A stretch of 64,000 nt of DNA from Pseudomonas fluorescens (GCF_019212185.1 NZ_CP078138.1:478501-542500); one strand, 5' to 3'; numbered from the stretch's first letter, positions 45,811 to 55,801 are shown. The notes: generated from the sequence alone by a model not told the origin. A program made the numbers and translations.

Positions 45811-47118
45811 TCAGCGGCTACGGGTGATGCTCAGGCCCTTGAGCAGGCTCAGCGCCTGGGCCAACTGATAGTCATCATCCTGTGGCATCGGCTTGGCCTT
45901 GCCGCCCGAACCGCTTGGCTTGTCGGCGCCGCCGTTGCCATTGCCCAAGTGACCTTGCAGGTCGGCTTCCTTGAAGTACTCGCTGTCTTGCTCGTTGGTG
46001 ATCTTCGCCCGGCGCACTTCGATGTCCGGGACGATGCCCTGGGCCTGGATCGAGCGTCCGTTCGGGGTGAAGTACAGCGCCGTGGTGATTTTCAGTGCGC
46101 GGTCGTTGTTCAGCGGCAGCACGGTTTGTACCGAGCCCTTGCCGAAACTGGTGGTACCCATGACCACTGCGCGTTTCTGGTCCTGCAGGGCGCCGGCGAC
46201 GATTTCCGAGGCCGAGGCGCTGCCACCGTTGATCAGCACCACCATCGGTACGGCTTCGCTTTCGTCCTTGCCGGTGGCGGAGAAGCGCAGCTCGGAGTTG
46301 GCAATACGGCCCTTGGTGTAGACGATCAGGCCTTTGGTGATGAAGTGGTCGACCACCTCCACCGCCGATTGCAGGACGCCGCCCGGGTTGTTGCGCAGAT
46401 CGAGCACGATGCCGCTGAGCTTCTTGCCGTTTTCCTTGCGCAGCTTGGCCAGGGCCTGGGACACCTCGTCACCGGTCTTGACCTGGAACTGGGTGATGCG
46501 GATGTAACCGTAGCCCGATTCCAGCAACTGAGCCTTGACGCTCTTGACCTGGATGGTCGCGCGGGCCAGCGTCACGTCGAACGGATTGCCACCGTCACGC
46601 ACCAGGGTCAGGGTGATTTTTTCGCCGATCTTGCCGCGCATGCGGTCCACGGCTTCGGTCAGGCTCTGGCCGCGGGTGGGCTGGCCGTTGATCTTGACGA
46701 TGAAGTCACCGGCCTGAATGCCGGCCTTGGATGCAGGCGTGTCGTCGATTGGCGAGACCACCTTGATGAAGCCGTCTTCGGAGCCGACTTCGATGCCCAG
46801 GCCACCGAACTCGCCGCTGGTGCTTTCCTGCAACTCGGCGAAGTCTTCCGGGCCCAGATAGGCGGAGTGCGGATCGAGGTTGCTGAGCATGCCCTTGATG
46901 GCATTTTCCAGCAGGGTCTTGTCGTCGACCGGTTCAACATAAGCTGCCTTGATCCGGTCCATGACCTCGGCAAAGGTACGCAACTCGTCCAGCGGCAATG
47001 GCGCCTTGGTGGTCGCGGCCGAGGTCGATGAGGCGGGCTCGGCGGCAAACGCCAGCGGCGCGCCGATCACCAGGGCGATCGTCAGGGCCAGTGAATTGAG
47101 GCGGGACAAATGCAGCAT
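45811..47118 (-). CDS. ctpA: Carboxy-terminal processing protease (S41)
   Basis: A 435-residue periplasmic serine protease. A signal peptide is followed by a PDZ domain at about 85-170 (GEFGGLGIEVGSEDGFIKVVSPIDDTPASKAGIQAGDFIVKINGQP). The S41 domain has nucleophile Ser in VLINGGSASASEIVAGALQDQ and the catalytic Lys in GTTSFGKGSVQTVLPL. In Pseudomonas CtpA trims peptidoglycan endopeptidases together with an adaptor. The C-terminus has a Gly/Ser-rich linker (HLGNGNGGADKPSGSGG). It is 2 bp from yibQ. Confidence 0.95.
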   Translation of the reverse strand: MLHLSRLNSLALTIALVIGAPLAFAAEPASSTSAATTKAPLPLDELRTFAEVMDRIKAAYVEPVDDKTLLENAIKGMLSNLDPHSAYLGPEDFAELQESTSGEFGGLGIEVGSEDGFIKVVSPIDDTPASKAGIQAGDFIVKINGQPTRGQSLTEAVDRMRGKIGEKITLTLVRDGGNPFDVTLARATIQVKSVKAQLLESGYGYIRITQFQVKTGDEVSQALAKLRKENGKKLSGIVLDLRNNPGGVLQSAVEVVDHFITKGLIVYTKGRIANSELRFSATGKDESEAVPMVVLINGGSASASEIVAGALQDQKRAVVMGTTSFGKGSVQTVLPLNNDRALKITTALYFTPNGRSIQAQGIVPDIEVRRAKITNEQDSEYFKEADLQGHLGNGNGGADKPSGSGGKAKPMPQDDDYQLAQALSLLKGLSITRSR

Positions 47119-47148
47119 GTCGAACGAACTCCTGAGTTAGGTGGCGCC

Positions 47149-48459
47149 CTATCCTTGCGCGCGACACCATTGTGCCGGATCACTTGGGTGACCCTGCTGA
47201 CGAATAGCGAAATACAGGGCGGGCGTGTCCTGGCCGCCGCTGTTACCGACCGTGGAGATGGACTCCCCGGCCTTGACCACATCGCCCGCTGACTTGAGCA
47301 GCGTCTGATTGTGGCCGTACAAGCTCAAATAACCGTTGCCATGGTCGAGAATCACCAGCAGACCGGCACCGCGCAACCAATCGGCAAAGACCACGCGACC
47401 GCCATGCACAGCATGCACCTGGCTGCCGGCGGAGGCGCTGATCATCACCCCGTCCCACTTGGTGCGGGCGTCATCGCCGCGGGTCTCGCCAAAGCGTGCA
47501 AGCAATCGACCATCAACCGGCCACGGAAGTTTTCCCCGAGTTGCCGAAAAAGCCCCGCCGAAGGTTTCGCCTGAGCTGGAAACCAGTGTGCCAGGTGTTG
47601 GTCGGGTGATTTTGCGTGGGGCATCAGACGTGGCATCCGCCGCGGCCTGGGCCTCACGTAAACGCTTTTTTTCCGCTTCCTGCTGGGCGATCAGCGCTTT
47701 CTGTCGCGCTTCTTCCGCCTCTCGGGCCTGGCGGGCCAGGGTTTCCTCGATGGTCTTGAGTACTTTAGACAGATCGGCCTGATCCTGCTCGCGGGCTTGC
47801 AGCTTCTGGTCGCGGTCTTTTACGTCAGTGTTGAGCTTGGCCAGCACCAGCTGACGTTCCTTGCGCACTTTGTCGAGTTCATCGCGCTGGCTGTCGAGGC
47901 TGCTTTTCTGTACCAGCAATTGGGCTTGCTGCTGGTTGATTTCCTGCTCGACATTGGCCAGTTGGCTCAGGGTTTCGTTGAAATTCTTCAACTGCTCCAG
48001 GCGGGCCTGGCTCAGGTAGTCGTAGTAGGTGAGGGTGCGGGCGAATTTCTCGGGGTTCTGCTGGTTGAGCAGCAGCTTGAGGTATTCCTGGCGGCCGTTC
48101 TGGTAGGCCGCTCGGGCCTGGGTGGCGATCAGTTGTTGCTGTTCAGTGCGCGCGCTCTGGAGTTTTTTTTTCTCGGCATCGAGTCGCTGCAACTCGGATT
48201 CGCTTTTCTGCAGCTCTTTTTGCAGGGCATCAACCTGCTTCTCGAGCTTGCCCATCTCGGTTTCGGTGCCCTTGAGGTCTTTCTGCACGCCGGATTTTTC
48301 TTCCTGCAGCTTGCCCAGCAGCTTTTTCAGCTCGGCAATATCCTGACGCGTGGCGTCCAACTGTTGTTGGGTTTGCGCGCGCTCGTCAGCGAAGGCCGGT
48401 TGGAGCAGGCAGGTCAGAGCGAGGGCTATCAGGACGCGGAGCATAGAGGTGGGTAACAC
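47149..48459 (-). CDS. envC: Murein hydrolase activator EnvC
   Basis: A 436-residue periplasmic protein. A signal peptide (to about A24) is followed by a long coiled coil (about 27-250, heptad-rich with many Lys/Glu/Gln) and a LytM domain at about 325-430. The LytM domain has ASAGSQVHAVHGGRVVFADWLRGAGLLVILDHGNGYLSLYGHNQTLLKSAGD. The Zn ligands of active LytM enzymes are absent (no H-x-G-x-D; YFAIR in place of H-x-H), as in EnvC proteins that activate amidases rather than cut themselves. It lies upstream of ctpA, 31 bp away. Confidence 0.93.
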   Translation of the reverse strand: MLPTSMLRVLIALALTCLLQPAFADERAQTQQQLDATRQDIAELKKLLGKLQEEKSGVQKDLKGTETEMGKLEKQVDALQKELQKSESELQRLDAEKKKLQSARTEQQQLIATQARAAYQNGRQEYLKLLLNQQNPEKFARTLTYYDYLSQARLEQLKNFNETLSQLANVEQEINQQQAQLLVQKSSLDSQRDELDKVRKERQLVLAKLNTDVKDRDQKLQAREQDQADLSKVLKTIEETLARQAREAEEARQKALIAQQEAEKKRLREAQAAADATSDAPRKITRPTPGTLVSSSGETFGGAFSATRGKLPWPVDGRLLARFGETRGDDARTKWDGVMISASAGSQVHAVHGGRVVFADWLRGAGLLVILDHGNGYLSLYGHNQTLLKSAGDVVKAGESISTVGNSGGQDTPALYFAIRQQGHPSDPAQWCRAQG

Positions 48460-48558
48460 CAGGGGAAAAAAGACAGCTTAGTATGCCCGCCATGGACGGC
48501 AAAAAAAATGCCCTTTTCCGAGTGTGTGATAACTGGATGGAAAAACCCCATGAACACC

Positions 48559-48600
48559 TGTGGGAGCGAGCCTGCTCCGGGCGGCTCGCTCCTACAGGGG
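48559..48600. repeat. REP unit pair, compact
   Basis: TGTGGGAGCGAGCCTGCTCC and GGGCGGCTCGCTCCTACAGGGG form an imperfect inverted repeat between envC and gpmI. Confidence 0.75.
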
Positions 48601-48609
48601 GGCTTGCGG

Positions 48610-50139
48610 TTAGACGAGGATCGATTTACCCGTCATTTCCGCCGGCTGTTCCAGGCCCAGCAGCTTGAGCATGGTCGGTGCCACGTCCGCCAGGACGCCG
48701 CCTTCGCGGACCTTGAGGTCACGCTTGCCGTAGTAGATGAACGGTACCGGCTCGGTGGTGTGGGCGGTGTGGGCCTGGCCGGTGGATTCGTCGGACATTT
48801 GCTCGACGTTACCGTGGTCGGCGGTGATCAGCGCTTCGCCGCCGACTTTCTCCAGGGCATCGACGATTCGGCCGACGCACAGGTCCAGGCATTCCACAGC
48901 CTTCACTGCGGCGGAGAACACGCCGCTGTGGCCGACCATGTCGCCGTTGGCGTAGTTGACCACGATCACGTCATAACGCTGGTTTTCGATGGCGTCGACG
49001 ATGCGGTCGGTGACTTCAGGGGCGCTCATCTCCGGCTGCAGGTCGTAGGTGGCGACTTTTGGCGAAGGGATGAGGATGCGCTCTTCACCCGGGAACGGTT
49101 CTTCGCGGCCACCGGAGAAGAAGAAGGTCACGTGGGCATACTTTTCGGTCTCAGCGATGCGCAGCTGGGTCTTGCCGTTCTTTGCCAGATAGTCGCCCAG
49201 CACGTTTTCCAGGCTGCCCGGGGCAAAAGCCGAGGGTGCAGGAATGCTGGCAGCGTATTGGGTGAGCATGACGAAGCCGGCCAGCTTTGGCTGACGCGCA
49301 CGCTCGAACTCGCTGAAGTTGTCTTCGACGAACACCCGGCTCAGCTCGCGAGCGCGGTCGGCGCGGAAGTTCATGAACACCATGGCGTCGCCGTCTTCAA
49401 TCGTGACTGTGTCGCCAATGGTCGTGGCTTTGACGAATTCGTCGCTCTCGCCGCGCTCGTAGGCGGCTTGCAGGCCTTCCTGAGCGGTTGCAGCGTGGAA
49501 TTCACCCTTGCCGTCGACGATCAGGTTGTAGGCCTGGGCAACGCGATCCCAGCGGTTGTCGCGGTCCATGGCGAAGTAACGGCCAATCAGGCTGGCGATC
49601 CGGCCCTTGCCCAGGGTCTTGAAGGCTTCATCCAGCAGTTCGATCGACGACTGGGCGCTTTTTGGCGGCGTGTCGCGACCGTCGAGGAAGGCGTGCAGAT
49701 AGACCTTCTCGGCGCCGCGCTTGACTGCCAGTTCGGCCATGGCGATCAGGTGATCCTGGTGGCTATGCACGCCGCCATCGGACAGCAGGCCCATGAAGTG
49801 CACGGCCTTGCCGGCGGCAACGGCCTTGTCCACGGCGGCGCAGATGGTCGGGTTCTCGAAGAACTCGCCGTCGCGGATCGCCTTGGTCACGCGGGTGAAG
49901 TCCTGGTACACCACGCGGCCCGCGCCAAGGTTCATGTGGCCGACTTCCGAGTTGCCCATCTGCCCGTCCGGCAGGCCGACATCCATGCCCGAACCCGAGA
50001 TCAGGCCATTCGGAACGGTGGCGCACAGGCGATCGAGGACCGGCTTGTTGGCCGCGAACACGGCATTGGATTCCTGGCTCTCACTGTGACCGAAGCCGTC
50101 AAGAATCATCAGGACCAAAGGTTTAGGCGTGGTAGTCAT
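48610..50139 (-). CDS. gpmI: 2,3-bisphosphoglycerate-independent phosphoglycerate mutase
   Basis: Interconverts 3- and 2-phosphoglycerate in glycolysis. The 509-residue Mn-dependent enzyme starts [20 protein letters not shown] (metal-binding D14). The phosphoserine nucleophile is S64 in [27 protein letters not shown] and [14 protein letters not shown] metal motifs ([11 protein letters not shown]) are present. The start at 50139 is supported by family length. Confidence 0.97.
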   Translation of the reverse strand: MTTTPKPLVLMILDGFGHSESQESNAVFAANKPVLDRLCATVPNGLISGSGMDVGLPDGQMGNSEVGHMNLGAGRVVYQDFTRVTKAIRDGEFFENPTICAAVDKAVAAGKAVHFMGLLSDGGVHSHQDHLIAMAELAVKRGAEKVYLHAFLDGRDTPPKSAQSSIELLDEAFKTLGKGRIASLIGRYFAMDRDNRWDRVAQAYNLIVDGKGEFHAATAQEGLQAAYERGESDEFVKATTIGDTVTIEDGDAMVFMNFRADRARELSRVFVEDNFSEFERARQPKLAGFVMLTQYAASIPAPSAFAPGSLENVLGDYLAKNGKTQLRIAETEKYAHVTFFFSGGREEPFPGEERILIPSPKVATYDLQPEMSAPEVTDRIVDAIENQRYDVIVVNYANGDMVGHSGVFSAAVKAVECLDLCVGRIVDALEKVGGEALITADHGNVEQMSDESTGQAHTAHTTEPVPFIYYGKRDLKVREGGVLADVAPTMLKLLGLEQPAEMTGKSILV

Positions 50140-50295
50140 AGATTCCGCTCTGGCTTGAGTTAAAAAAGGGGGCGATGGAAAAAGGGAGTGGCAGTTTAAA
50201 GGCAAGTTCCTTCCGCGTCACCGCCGGACGGGGTTTGGCCGACCATAGTGGCTGTGTATACTGGCCGACATTTTAACGCCCTGGAACCTCCTTCG

Positions 50296-50709
50296 ATGGT
50301 TGCTCACCTGATTGAATTTGCCACTAATCACTATCTGCTCGTCGGTATCTTCGTGGTACTGCTGGGCCTGTTGATCGCTTACCAGATGCAAGGTGGCGGC
50401 CGCAGCCTGAGCACCGGCGAACTGACCGCGCTGGTCAACAAGGATTCGGGTGTGGTGATCGACATCCGTTCGACCAAGGATTTCGCCGCCGGCCACATCG
50501 TAGGCGCGCTGAACATCCCCCACGACAAGCTGACTGCCCGCGTTGGCGAGCTGGAAAAGCACAAGGCCAAGACCCTTATCCTGGTGGACGCCATGGGTCA
50601 GACCGCCGGCACTCACGCTCGCGAACTGCTCAAGGCCGGCTTTACCGCGGCCAAACTGTCCGGCGGTATCTCCAGCTGGAAAGCCGACAACCTGCCGCTG
50701 GTGAAGTGA
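50296..50709 (+). CDS. Rhodanese-like domain protein, membrane-anchored
   Basis: A 137-residue protein. An N-terminal membrane segment (YLLVGIFVVLLGLLIAYQM) precedes a rhodanese fold (VVIDIRSTKDFAAGHIVGALNIPHDKL). In the active-site loop the catalytic Cys is missing: the region reads LILVDAMGQTAGTHARELLKAGF where the usual pattern is Y/F-C-x5-R. It is therefore unlikely to be an active sulfurtransferase. It is next to grxC (1-bp gap) and secB, a conserved group with redox and export themes. Confidence 0.87.
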   Translation: MVAHLIEFATNHYLLVGIFVVLLGLLIAYQMQGGGRSLSTGELTALVNKDSGVVIDIRSTKDFAAGHIVGALNIPHDKLTARVGELEKHKAKTLILVDAMGQTAGTHARELLKAGFTAAKLSGGISSWKADNLPLVK

Positions 50710-50710
50710 T

Positions 50711-50965
50711 ATGGCCAAGGTCGTCGTCTACTCCAGCGATTACTGCCCCTACTGCTCGCGAGCCAAGTACCTGCTCGAAAACAAGGGCGTAGCCTTCGAA
50801 GAGATCAAGGTCGATGGCAAGCCGCAAGTGCGCGCCGAAATGGCCCAGAAGGCGGGGCGTACGTCGGTGCCACAGATCTGGATCGGCAGCACCCACGTCG
50901 GTGGTTGCGATGATTTGTTTGCCATGGACCGCGCGGGCAAGCTCGACGCGCTGCTCAAGGCCTGA
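50711..50965 (+). CDS. grxC: Glutaredoxin 3
   Basis: An 84-residue dithiol glutaredoxin with the active site CPYC ([15 protein letters not shown]) and GSH-binding [19 protein letters not shown]. It reduces disulfides with glutathione in the cytoplasm. Start 1 bp after the rhodanese gene stop. Confidence 0.97.
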   Translation: MAKVVVYSSDYCPYCSRAKYLLENKGVAFEEIKVDGKPQVRAEMAQKAGRTSVPQIWIGSTHVGGCDDLFAMDRAGKLDALLKA

Positions 50966-51015
50966 GCTACACGATAAGCCAACCTAAAAGACCCCTGGAT
51001 CAAGAAGGATCTGCG

Positions 51016-51498
51016 ATGACTGACCAACAGAACACCGCTGCTACAGAAGAAGAAAATGCACCGCAATTCTCCTTGCAGCGCATCTACGTACGTGACCTGT
51101 CATTCGAAGCCCCGAAAAGCCCGGCGATCTTCCGCCAGCAATGGGAGCCGAGCGTCGGTCTGGACCTGAACACCCGTCAGAAAGCTCTGGAAGACGACTT
51201 CCATGAAGTGGTGCTGACCCTGTCGGTGACCGTGAAGAACGGTGACGAGGTGGCGTTCATCGCTGAAGTCCAGCAGGCCGGTATCTTCCTGATCAAGAAC
51301 CTCGACCAGGGTTCGATGAGCCACACCCTTGGCGCGTTCTGCCCGAATATCCTGTTCCCGTACGCTCGCGAAGCCCTGGACAGCCTGGTGACCCGCGGCT
51401 CGTTCCCGGCACTGATGCTGGCTCCGGTGAACTTCGATGCGCTGTATGCGCAGGAAGTGCAGCGTATGCAGCAGGAAGGCACGCAGACCGTTCAATAA
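51016..51498 (+). CDS. secB: Protein-export chaperone SecB
   Basis: A 160-residue tetrameric cytoplasmic chaperone that keeps preproteins unfolded and hands them to SecA. It has [38 protein letters not shown], the SecA-contact region and [23 protein letters not shown]. It follows grxC by 50 bp. Confidence 0.98.
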   Translation: MTDQQNTAATEEENAPQFSLQRIYVRDLSFEAPKSPAIFRQQWEPSVGLDLNTRQKALEDDFHEVVLTLSVTVKNGDEVAFIAEVQQAGIFLIKNLDQGSMSHTLGAFCPNILFPYAREALDSLVTRGSFPALMLAPVNFDALYAQEVQRMQQEGTQTVQ

Positions 51499-51515
51499 AC
51501 GGCGCGGCTGACACC

Positions 51516-51578
51516 ATCGCGGGCGAGCCCGCTCCCACAGGATTGTGCAAAACCTGTGGGAGCGGGCTCGCCCGCGAT
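51516..51578. repeat. Large REP palindrome between convergent secB and trmL
   Basis: ATCGCGGGCGAGCCCGCTCCCACAGG pairs perfectly with CCTGTGGGAGCGGGCTCGCCCGCGAT around an 11-nt spacer. It may also act as a bidirectional terminator, although no T run is present. Confidence 0.88.
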
Positions 51579-51600
51579 TGTTTTGGTCCGGCGAAAAAGC

Positions 51601-52056
51601 TTACTTGAAGCCCAGCTGGCGCCAACCTTCATACACCGCGACCGCTACGGTATTCGACAGGTTCAGGCTGCGGCAGCCCTCACGCATCGGCAGGCGCAGA
51701 CGGTGGCCGGCTGGCAGAGCGTCGAGCACTTCGGCAGGCAGCCCACGGCTTTCCGGGCCGAACAGGAACGCATCGCCCTCGGCGAAGCTGACGTCGTGGA
51801 AGGGTTGCGAGCCCTTTGTGGTGAAGGCGAACACCCGCGGCTGGCCCAGGCTTTCCAGGCAGCTGGCGAGATCGGCATGGCGCTGCAGCGTGGCGTACTC
51901 GTGGTAGTCAAGGCCGGCCCGGCGCAGGCGCTTGTCATCCATCTCGAAGCCCAGAGGCTCGATCAAATGCAGGTGGCAGCCGCTGTTGGCACAGAGCCTG
52001 ATAACGTTGCCGGTATTCGGTGGAATTTCCGGTTGAAAAAGGATGACGTGAAACAT
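51601..52056 (-). CDS. trmL: tRNA (cytidine(34)-2'-O)-methyltransferase
   Basis: A 151-residue SPOUT methyltransferase acting on wobble positions of tRNA-Leu. It has MFHVILFQPEIPPNTGNVIRLCANSGCHLHLIEPLGFEMDDKRLRRAGLDYHEYA, LFGPESRGLP and RLPMREGCRSLNLSNTVAVAVYE (knot motifs). The start at 52056 is embedded in a CATG that also contains the start of the divergent gene. Confidence 0.97.
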   Translation of the reverse strand: MFHVILFQPEIPPNTGNVIRLCANSGCHLHLIEPLGFEMDDKRLRRAGLDYHEYATLQRHADLASCLESLGQPRVFAFTTKGSQPFHDVSFAEGDAFLFGPESRGLPAEVLDALPAGHRLRLPMREGCRSLNLSNTVAVAVYEGWRQLGFK

Positions 52057-52495
52057 GCACGGCTCCGAAGGTAAAGACAGGCGGCATTCTACGCCTGAAG
52101 TGGACTTGCGATCGAAGCTATTCCCGCGGGTGATCGGTTCGTTGGCGATTGTCGGGGTGATGGTGGGCCTGATGATCGGCCGCCTGACCACGCCGGACCC
52201 GACTGAGTTGCAGCAGGTCGACGTGATGGACGATGGCTTGGTGGTGTGGTTCAACAATGAACCCAAGATTCACGGCGAGCAGATCGACGGGACGGTGGCG
52301 CTGCTGTTCGATGCGCAGGGCAAGTCCGCCAAGGGACAGCTCAGGCTCAATCAGCGTGACGTGAATTGGCGAGTGCGCAAGAGTGACCAGGGGTTGTTGC
52401 TGACGCTGGTGGCGGCCCGTCCGCTGAAGGGCGAATGGGCCGGCAGCGAGGAGGATGATCGCTGGCGGTTGGAGATCCATCTCCAGGAGCAATAA
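52055..52495 (+). CDS. Membrane-anchored hypothetical protein
   Basis: A 146-residue protein (ATG at 52055) or 131 residues from a GTG at 52100. A transmembrane segment (VIGSLAIVGVMVGLMIGRL) precedes a beta-rich domain (LQQVDVMDDGLVVWFNNEPKIHGEQIDGTVALLFDAQGKSAKGQLRLNQRDVNWRVRKSDQGLLLTLVAARPLKGEWAG). I know of no function. It is divergent from trmL with overlapping start codons, so the later GTG may be the real start. Confidence 0.75.
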   Translation: MHGSEGKDRRHSTPEVDLRSKLFPRVIGSLAIVGVMVGLMIGRLTTPDPTELQQVDVMDDGLVVWFNNEPKIHGEQIDGTVALLFDAQGKSAKGQLRLNQRDVNWRVRKSDQGLLLTLVAARPLKGEWAGSEEDDRWRLEIHLQEQ

Positions 52496-52499
52496 AAGA

Positions 52500-52618
52500 G
52501 GGAATCCCCGGCCTGCCTGTACCAAGGTCCCCAAAACGGGAGGGGGTTGCATCTTGCGTCGCAAGCCCCGGTGTAAAGAGGGGAATCCTCGGCCTGCCTG
52601 TACCAAGGTCCCCGAAAC
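52500..52618. repeat. Two direct copies of a 37-bp sequence
   Basis: GGAATCCYCGGCCTGCCTGT followed by ACCAAGGTCCCCRAAAC occurs at 52500-52536 and at 52582-52618 with two mismatches. It is unlike REP elements. Confidence 0.75.
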
Positions 52619-52693
52619 TGGGTAGTGATGGAGTTATTGCAGGGCGCGTGCCAGAACGCTCAAGTTGTGCAAAAAAATTTCAGATGAAAGCGC

Positions 52694-52717
52694 AAAGCCC
52701 CGGAGTACGGGGCTTTT
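52694..52717. terminator. Intrinsic terminator
   Basis: AAAGCCCC / GGGGCTTTT around GGAGTAC. Confidence 0.65.
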
Positions 52718-52825
52718 GGGTTTGAAGATCTTCGAGTTGGGTGGCGTTGTCGGTGGGGTTTCAGTTCAACTGCCGTGCGCGATTGCGGTTCGCGGTGCAT
52801 TGATGCGGTGCATGGCTTTTTGTTT

Positions 52826-52904
52826 TCGCTGGCAAGCCAGCGAAGGGATCATCAGCGACACCGCATCAACTTCCTTCGCCGGCAAGCCAGCTCCTACACA
52901 GGGG
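52826..52904. repeat. REP-like elements
   Basis: TTCGCTGGCAAGCCAGCGAAG and TTCGCCGGCAAGCCAGCTCCTACACAGG flank a short spacer (a second REP subtype with GGCAAGCCAGC cores). Confidence 0.75.
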
Positions 52905-52911
52905 CCCTCAT

Positions 52912-54348
52912 TCAGCCCTCATCCGCCTCGTCATCATCCCCGCCATCGACCTTCATCCCCAGCTCCTTGATCTTGCGGGTCAAGGTGTTGCGGCCCCAGC
53001 CCAGCAGTACGGCAGCATCGCGGCGGCGGCCAGCGGTGTGCTTGAGGGCGGTTTCGATCATGATTCGCTCGAAGGCCGGGACGGCGCTGTCGAGCAGGCT
53101 CGACTGGCCGCGGGCCAAAGCCTGATCGGCCCATTGGCGCAAGGCCTGTTCCCAGTTGGTGACCGGTGCAGAATCCTGCGGCAGGTTCAGCAGTTCCGGT
53201 GGCAGGTCGCTGATATGCACTTCGCGACCCGAAGCCATCACCGTGATCCAGCGGCAAGTGTTCTCCAGCTGGCGCACGTTGCCGCCCCAAGGCAGGTTCT
53301 TCAGGTATTCCTCGGTTTCGTTTTTCAGCAGCTTCGGTTCGACCGCCAACTCCTGTGCGGCCCGGGCCAGGAAGTGCTTGGCCAGGGTCGGAATGTCTTC
53401 ACGACGGTCCGACAGGCGCGGAATATGGATGCGAATCACGTTCAGGCGATGGAACAAGTCTTCACGGAATTTGCCAGCGTGCACCAGGGTTTCCAGGTTC
53501 TGGTGGGTCGCGGCGATGATTCGTACATCGACTTTGACCGGCACATGGCCGCCAACGCGGTAGAACTCGCCATCGGCCAGCACCCGCAGCAAACGGGTCT
53601 GGGTGTCTGCCGGCATGTCGCCGATCTCATCGAGGAACAGGGTGCCGCCGTCCGCCTGTTCAAAGCGCCCGCGCCGCAGGTTGGCAGCGCCGGTGAATGC
53701 GCCTTTCTCGTGACCGAACAGCTCGGACTCCATCAGGTCCTTGGGAATCGCCGCCATGTTCAGGGCGATGAACGGCGAGGCCGCACGCGGACTGTGGCGG
53801 TGCAGGGCATGGGCGACCAGCTCTTTGCCGGTGCCGGATTCACCATTGATCAGCACGGTGATGTTGGAGTGGCTCAAGCGCCCGATGGCGCGAAACACTT
53901 CCTGCATCGCCGGCGCTTCGCCGATGATTTCCGGGGTGCGGGTCAGGGTCGGGGCCACTTCCAGGCCTTGCTGTTCCTGGGCGTGCTGATTGGCGCGCTT
54001 GACCAGCGATACCGCTTCGTCGACGTCGAAGGGCTTGGGCAGGTATTCGAAGGCGCCACCCTGGTAGGACGCGACAGCGCTATCCAGATCGGAGTGAGCG
54101 GTCATGATGATCACTGGCAACCGTGGGTGCTGCTCGCGAATCCGCGCCAGCAGGTCCAGGCCGCTGGCGCCGGGCATGCGGATGTCGGAAATGATCACGT
54201 CCGGTTGCTGGCGCGCCAGGCGACTCATCACGCCATCGGCGCTGTCGAAGCTCTGGGTGGTCATGCCTTCCTGTTGCAGGGCTTTTTCCAGGACCCAACG
54301 GATAGAACGGTCGTCATCGACGATCCACACGGTTTCACTACGGCTCAT
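52912..54348 (-). CDS. ntrC: Nitrogen regulation response regulator NtrC
   Basis: A 478-residue sigma-54 activator. The receiver has [18 protein letters not shown] and phospho-acceptor Asp in [13 protein letters not shown]. The AAA+ domain has Walker [22 protein letters not shown] ([29 protein letters not shown]) and the R-finger region. The C-terminal Fis-type HTH reads [25 protein letters not shown]. It overlaps ntrB by 4 bp; the ntrBC pair follows glnA as in E. coli. Confidence 0.98.
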   Translation of the reverse strand: MSRSETVWIVDDDRSIRWVLEKALQQEGMTTQSFDSADGVMSRLARQQPDVIISDIRMPGASGLDLLARIREQHPRLPVIIMTAHSDLDSAVASYQGGAFEYLPKPFDVDEAVSLVKRANQHAQEQQGLEVAPTLTRTPEIIGEAPAMQEVFRAIGRLSHSNITVLINGESGTGKELVAHALHRHSPRAASPFIALNMAAIPKDLMESELFGHEKGAFTGAANLRRGRFEQADGGTLFLDEIGDMPADTQTRLLRVLADGEFYRVGGHVPVKVDVRIIAATHQNLETLVHAGKFREDLFHRLNVIRIHIPRLSDRREDIPTLAKHFLARAAQELAVEPKLLKNETEEYLKNLPWGGNVRQLENTCRWITVMASGREVHISDLPPELLNLPQDSAPVTNWEQALRQWADQALARGQSSLLDSAVPAFERIMIETALKHTAGRRRDAAVLLGWGRNTLTRKIKELGMKVDGGDDDEADEG

Positions 54349-55430
54349 GTCGATGTGGCTCCTTGTTCCAGTGGCAGAAAGATCGAGAACGTGGTGTGGC
54401 CTGGGTGGCTGTCACACTCGATCAGGCCCTGGTGCTGGCTGATGATGTTCTGGGTAATGGCCAGGCCCAGCCCGGTACCGTCCGGACGGCCGCTGACCAT
54501 GGGAAAGAAGATGGTTTCCTGCAGGTCCGCGGGAATGCCCGGACCGTTGTCGATAATCTCGATCTTGGTCACCAGGCGATGGCGCACATGGCCGATGGTG
54601 AATTGGCGCATGGCGCGCGAGCGCAGGGTGATGCGGCCCAGGCGCAGTTCGTTCTGGCTGCTGATGGCCTGCATCGCGTTGCGCACGATATTGAGTACCG
54701 CCTGGATCATCTGCTCGCGGTCGATCAACACGTCTGGAATGCTCGGGTCGTAGTCGCGCACCAGCGTGATGCAGCCTTGGCTTTCCGCCTCGACGAGGCT
54801 GCAGACGCGCTCCAGCACTTCGTGAATGTTGCACATGGCCAGCGATGGCAGCTTGTTCGAGCCGAGCATGCGATCCACCAGGTTACGCAGGCGATCGGCT
54901 TCCTCGATGATGACGTTGGTGTAGTCCTTGAGACTTTCTTCGGGCAGTTCGCGCGCCAGCAGCTGTGCGGCGCCGCGAATCCCGCCCAATGGATTCTTGA
55001 TTTCGTGGGCCAGGCCGCGCACCAGCATTTTGCTGGTTTCCTGCTTGGACAGTTGCGCCTCTTCCTTGGTAATGCGCAGCAGCCGGTCCCGTGGGTGGAC
55101 TTCAAGCAATAACAGCGTGGCGCCATTGCTGAGGATCGGCGTGACCGCGTAATCGACTGTCAGGGTCTGGCCGGTCAGGGCGGTAAGCAGGGCTTCGCGC
55201 TTGGTGAACGGGTGCGCCTGCTCGACTGCCTGGCGCAGCGAGTTCAGGGCTTCGGTCGACTCGGTGAACAGTTCGCTGATGAACTGCCCATGACTGCGCT
55301 GGCCGCTGATGGCCAGGAGCATTTCCGCCGCCGGGTTCATGTACTCAAGGCGCAGATCGGCATTGAGCAGGATGGTAGCGGTCGTCAGGTTGTCGAGTAG
55401 CAAGCGGTGCAGTGCGTCGCTGATGGTCAT
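54345..55430 (-). CDS. ntrB: Nitrogen regulation sensor kinase NtrB
   Basis: A 361-residue cytoplasmic histidine kinase. A PAS domain (about 10-120: ATILLNADLRLEYMNPAAEMLLAISGQ) is followed by the H box LVRGLAHEIKNPLGGIRGAAQLLA, N box AVLNIVRNAMQAI, and G1/F/G2 region IEIIDNGPGIP...FPMVSGRPDGTGLGLAITQNI. It phosphorylates NtrC under nitrogen limitation. The start at 55430 gives the usual NtrB length. Confidence 0.97.
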   Translation of the reverse strand: MTISDALHRLLLDNLTTATILLNADLRLEYMNPAAEMLLAISGQRSHGQFISELFTESTEALNSLRQAVEQAHPFTKREALLTALTGQTLTVDYAVTPILSNGATLLLLEVHPRDRLLRITKEEAQLSKQETSKMLVRGLAHEIKNPLGGIRGAAQLLARELPEESLKDYTNVIIEEADRLRNLVDRMLGSNKLPSLAMCNIHEVLERVCSLVEAESQGCITLVRDYDPSIPDVLIDREQMIQAVLNIVRNAMQAISSQNELRLGRITLRSRAMRQFTIGHVRHRLVTKIEIIDNGPGIPADLQETIFFPMVSGRPDGTGLGLAITQNIISQHQGLIECDSHPGHTTFSIFLPLEQGATST

Positions 55431-55801
55431 TAGGACCTCTTTTGGAGCAGTCGCGCGCGAGAAAAAAGCGCTGTTACAAAGAAAATGCAAAAACCAAACC
55501 AAGGCTCCGAAAAGAAGCAGTTAGCCCTCTGAAATGGGCGTTTCAGGTTCATTTACGTGGCGTTTTGCTACGTCCGTAAAGCATTGATGAACCAAAATGG
55601 GTTTCAAGGTGTTAGCTAGTGCAACCTATCGCACCAATATAGTGCGCAAAGCTGAACGGCGCTTCCATTGATTGGATGACGTCGACTGCAGGACGTTTCG
55701 CGAAAGGGGGGAGAAGCTTACTGATTGGGTCTTGCTCTGGCTGCCAGATGCAGCTGTGAATACCGCAGGCGCGGCAGGTTCGCTACGTCGGAACTTTCCA
55801 T
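55431..55801. other. Intergenic region between ntrB and glnA
   Basis: About 370 bp. No gene is seen; it should carry a separate ntrBC promoter in addition to readthrough from glnA. The minus strand has no clear sigma-54 box. Confidence 0.45.

Larger units (their letters stand above)
52496..52911. other. Intergenic region with repeats
   Basis: About 415 bp without a gene. It contains a 37-bp direct repeat (52500-52536 and 52582-52618), a terminator (52694-52717) and REP-like repeats (52826-52904). Confidence 0.7.
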
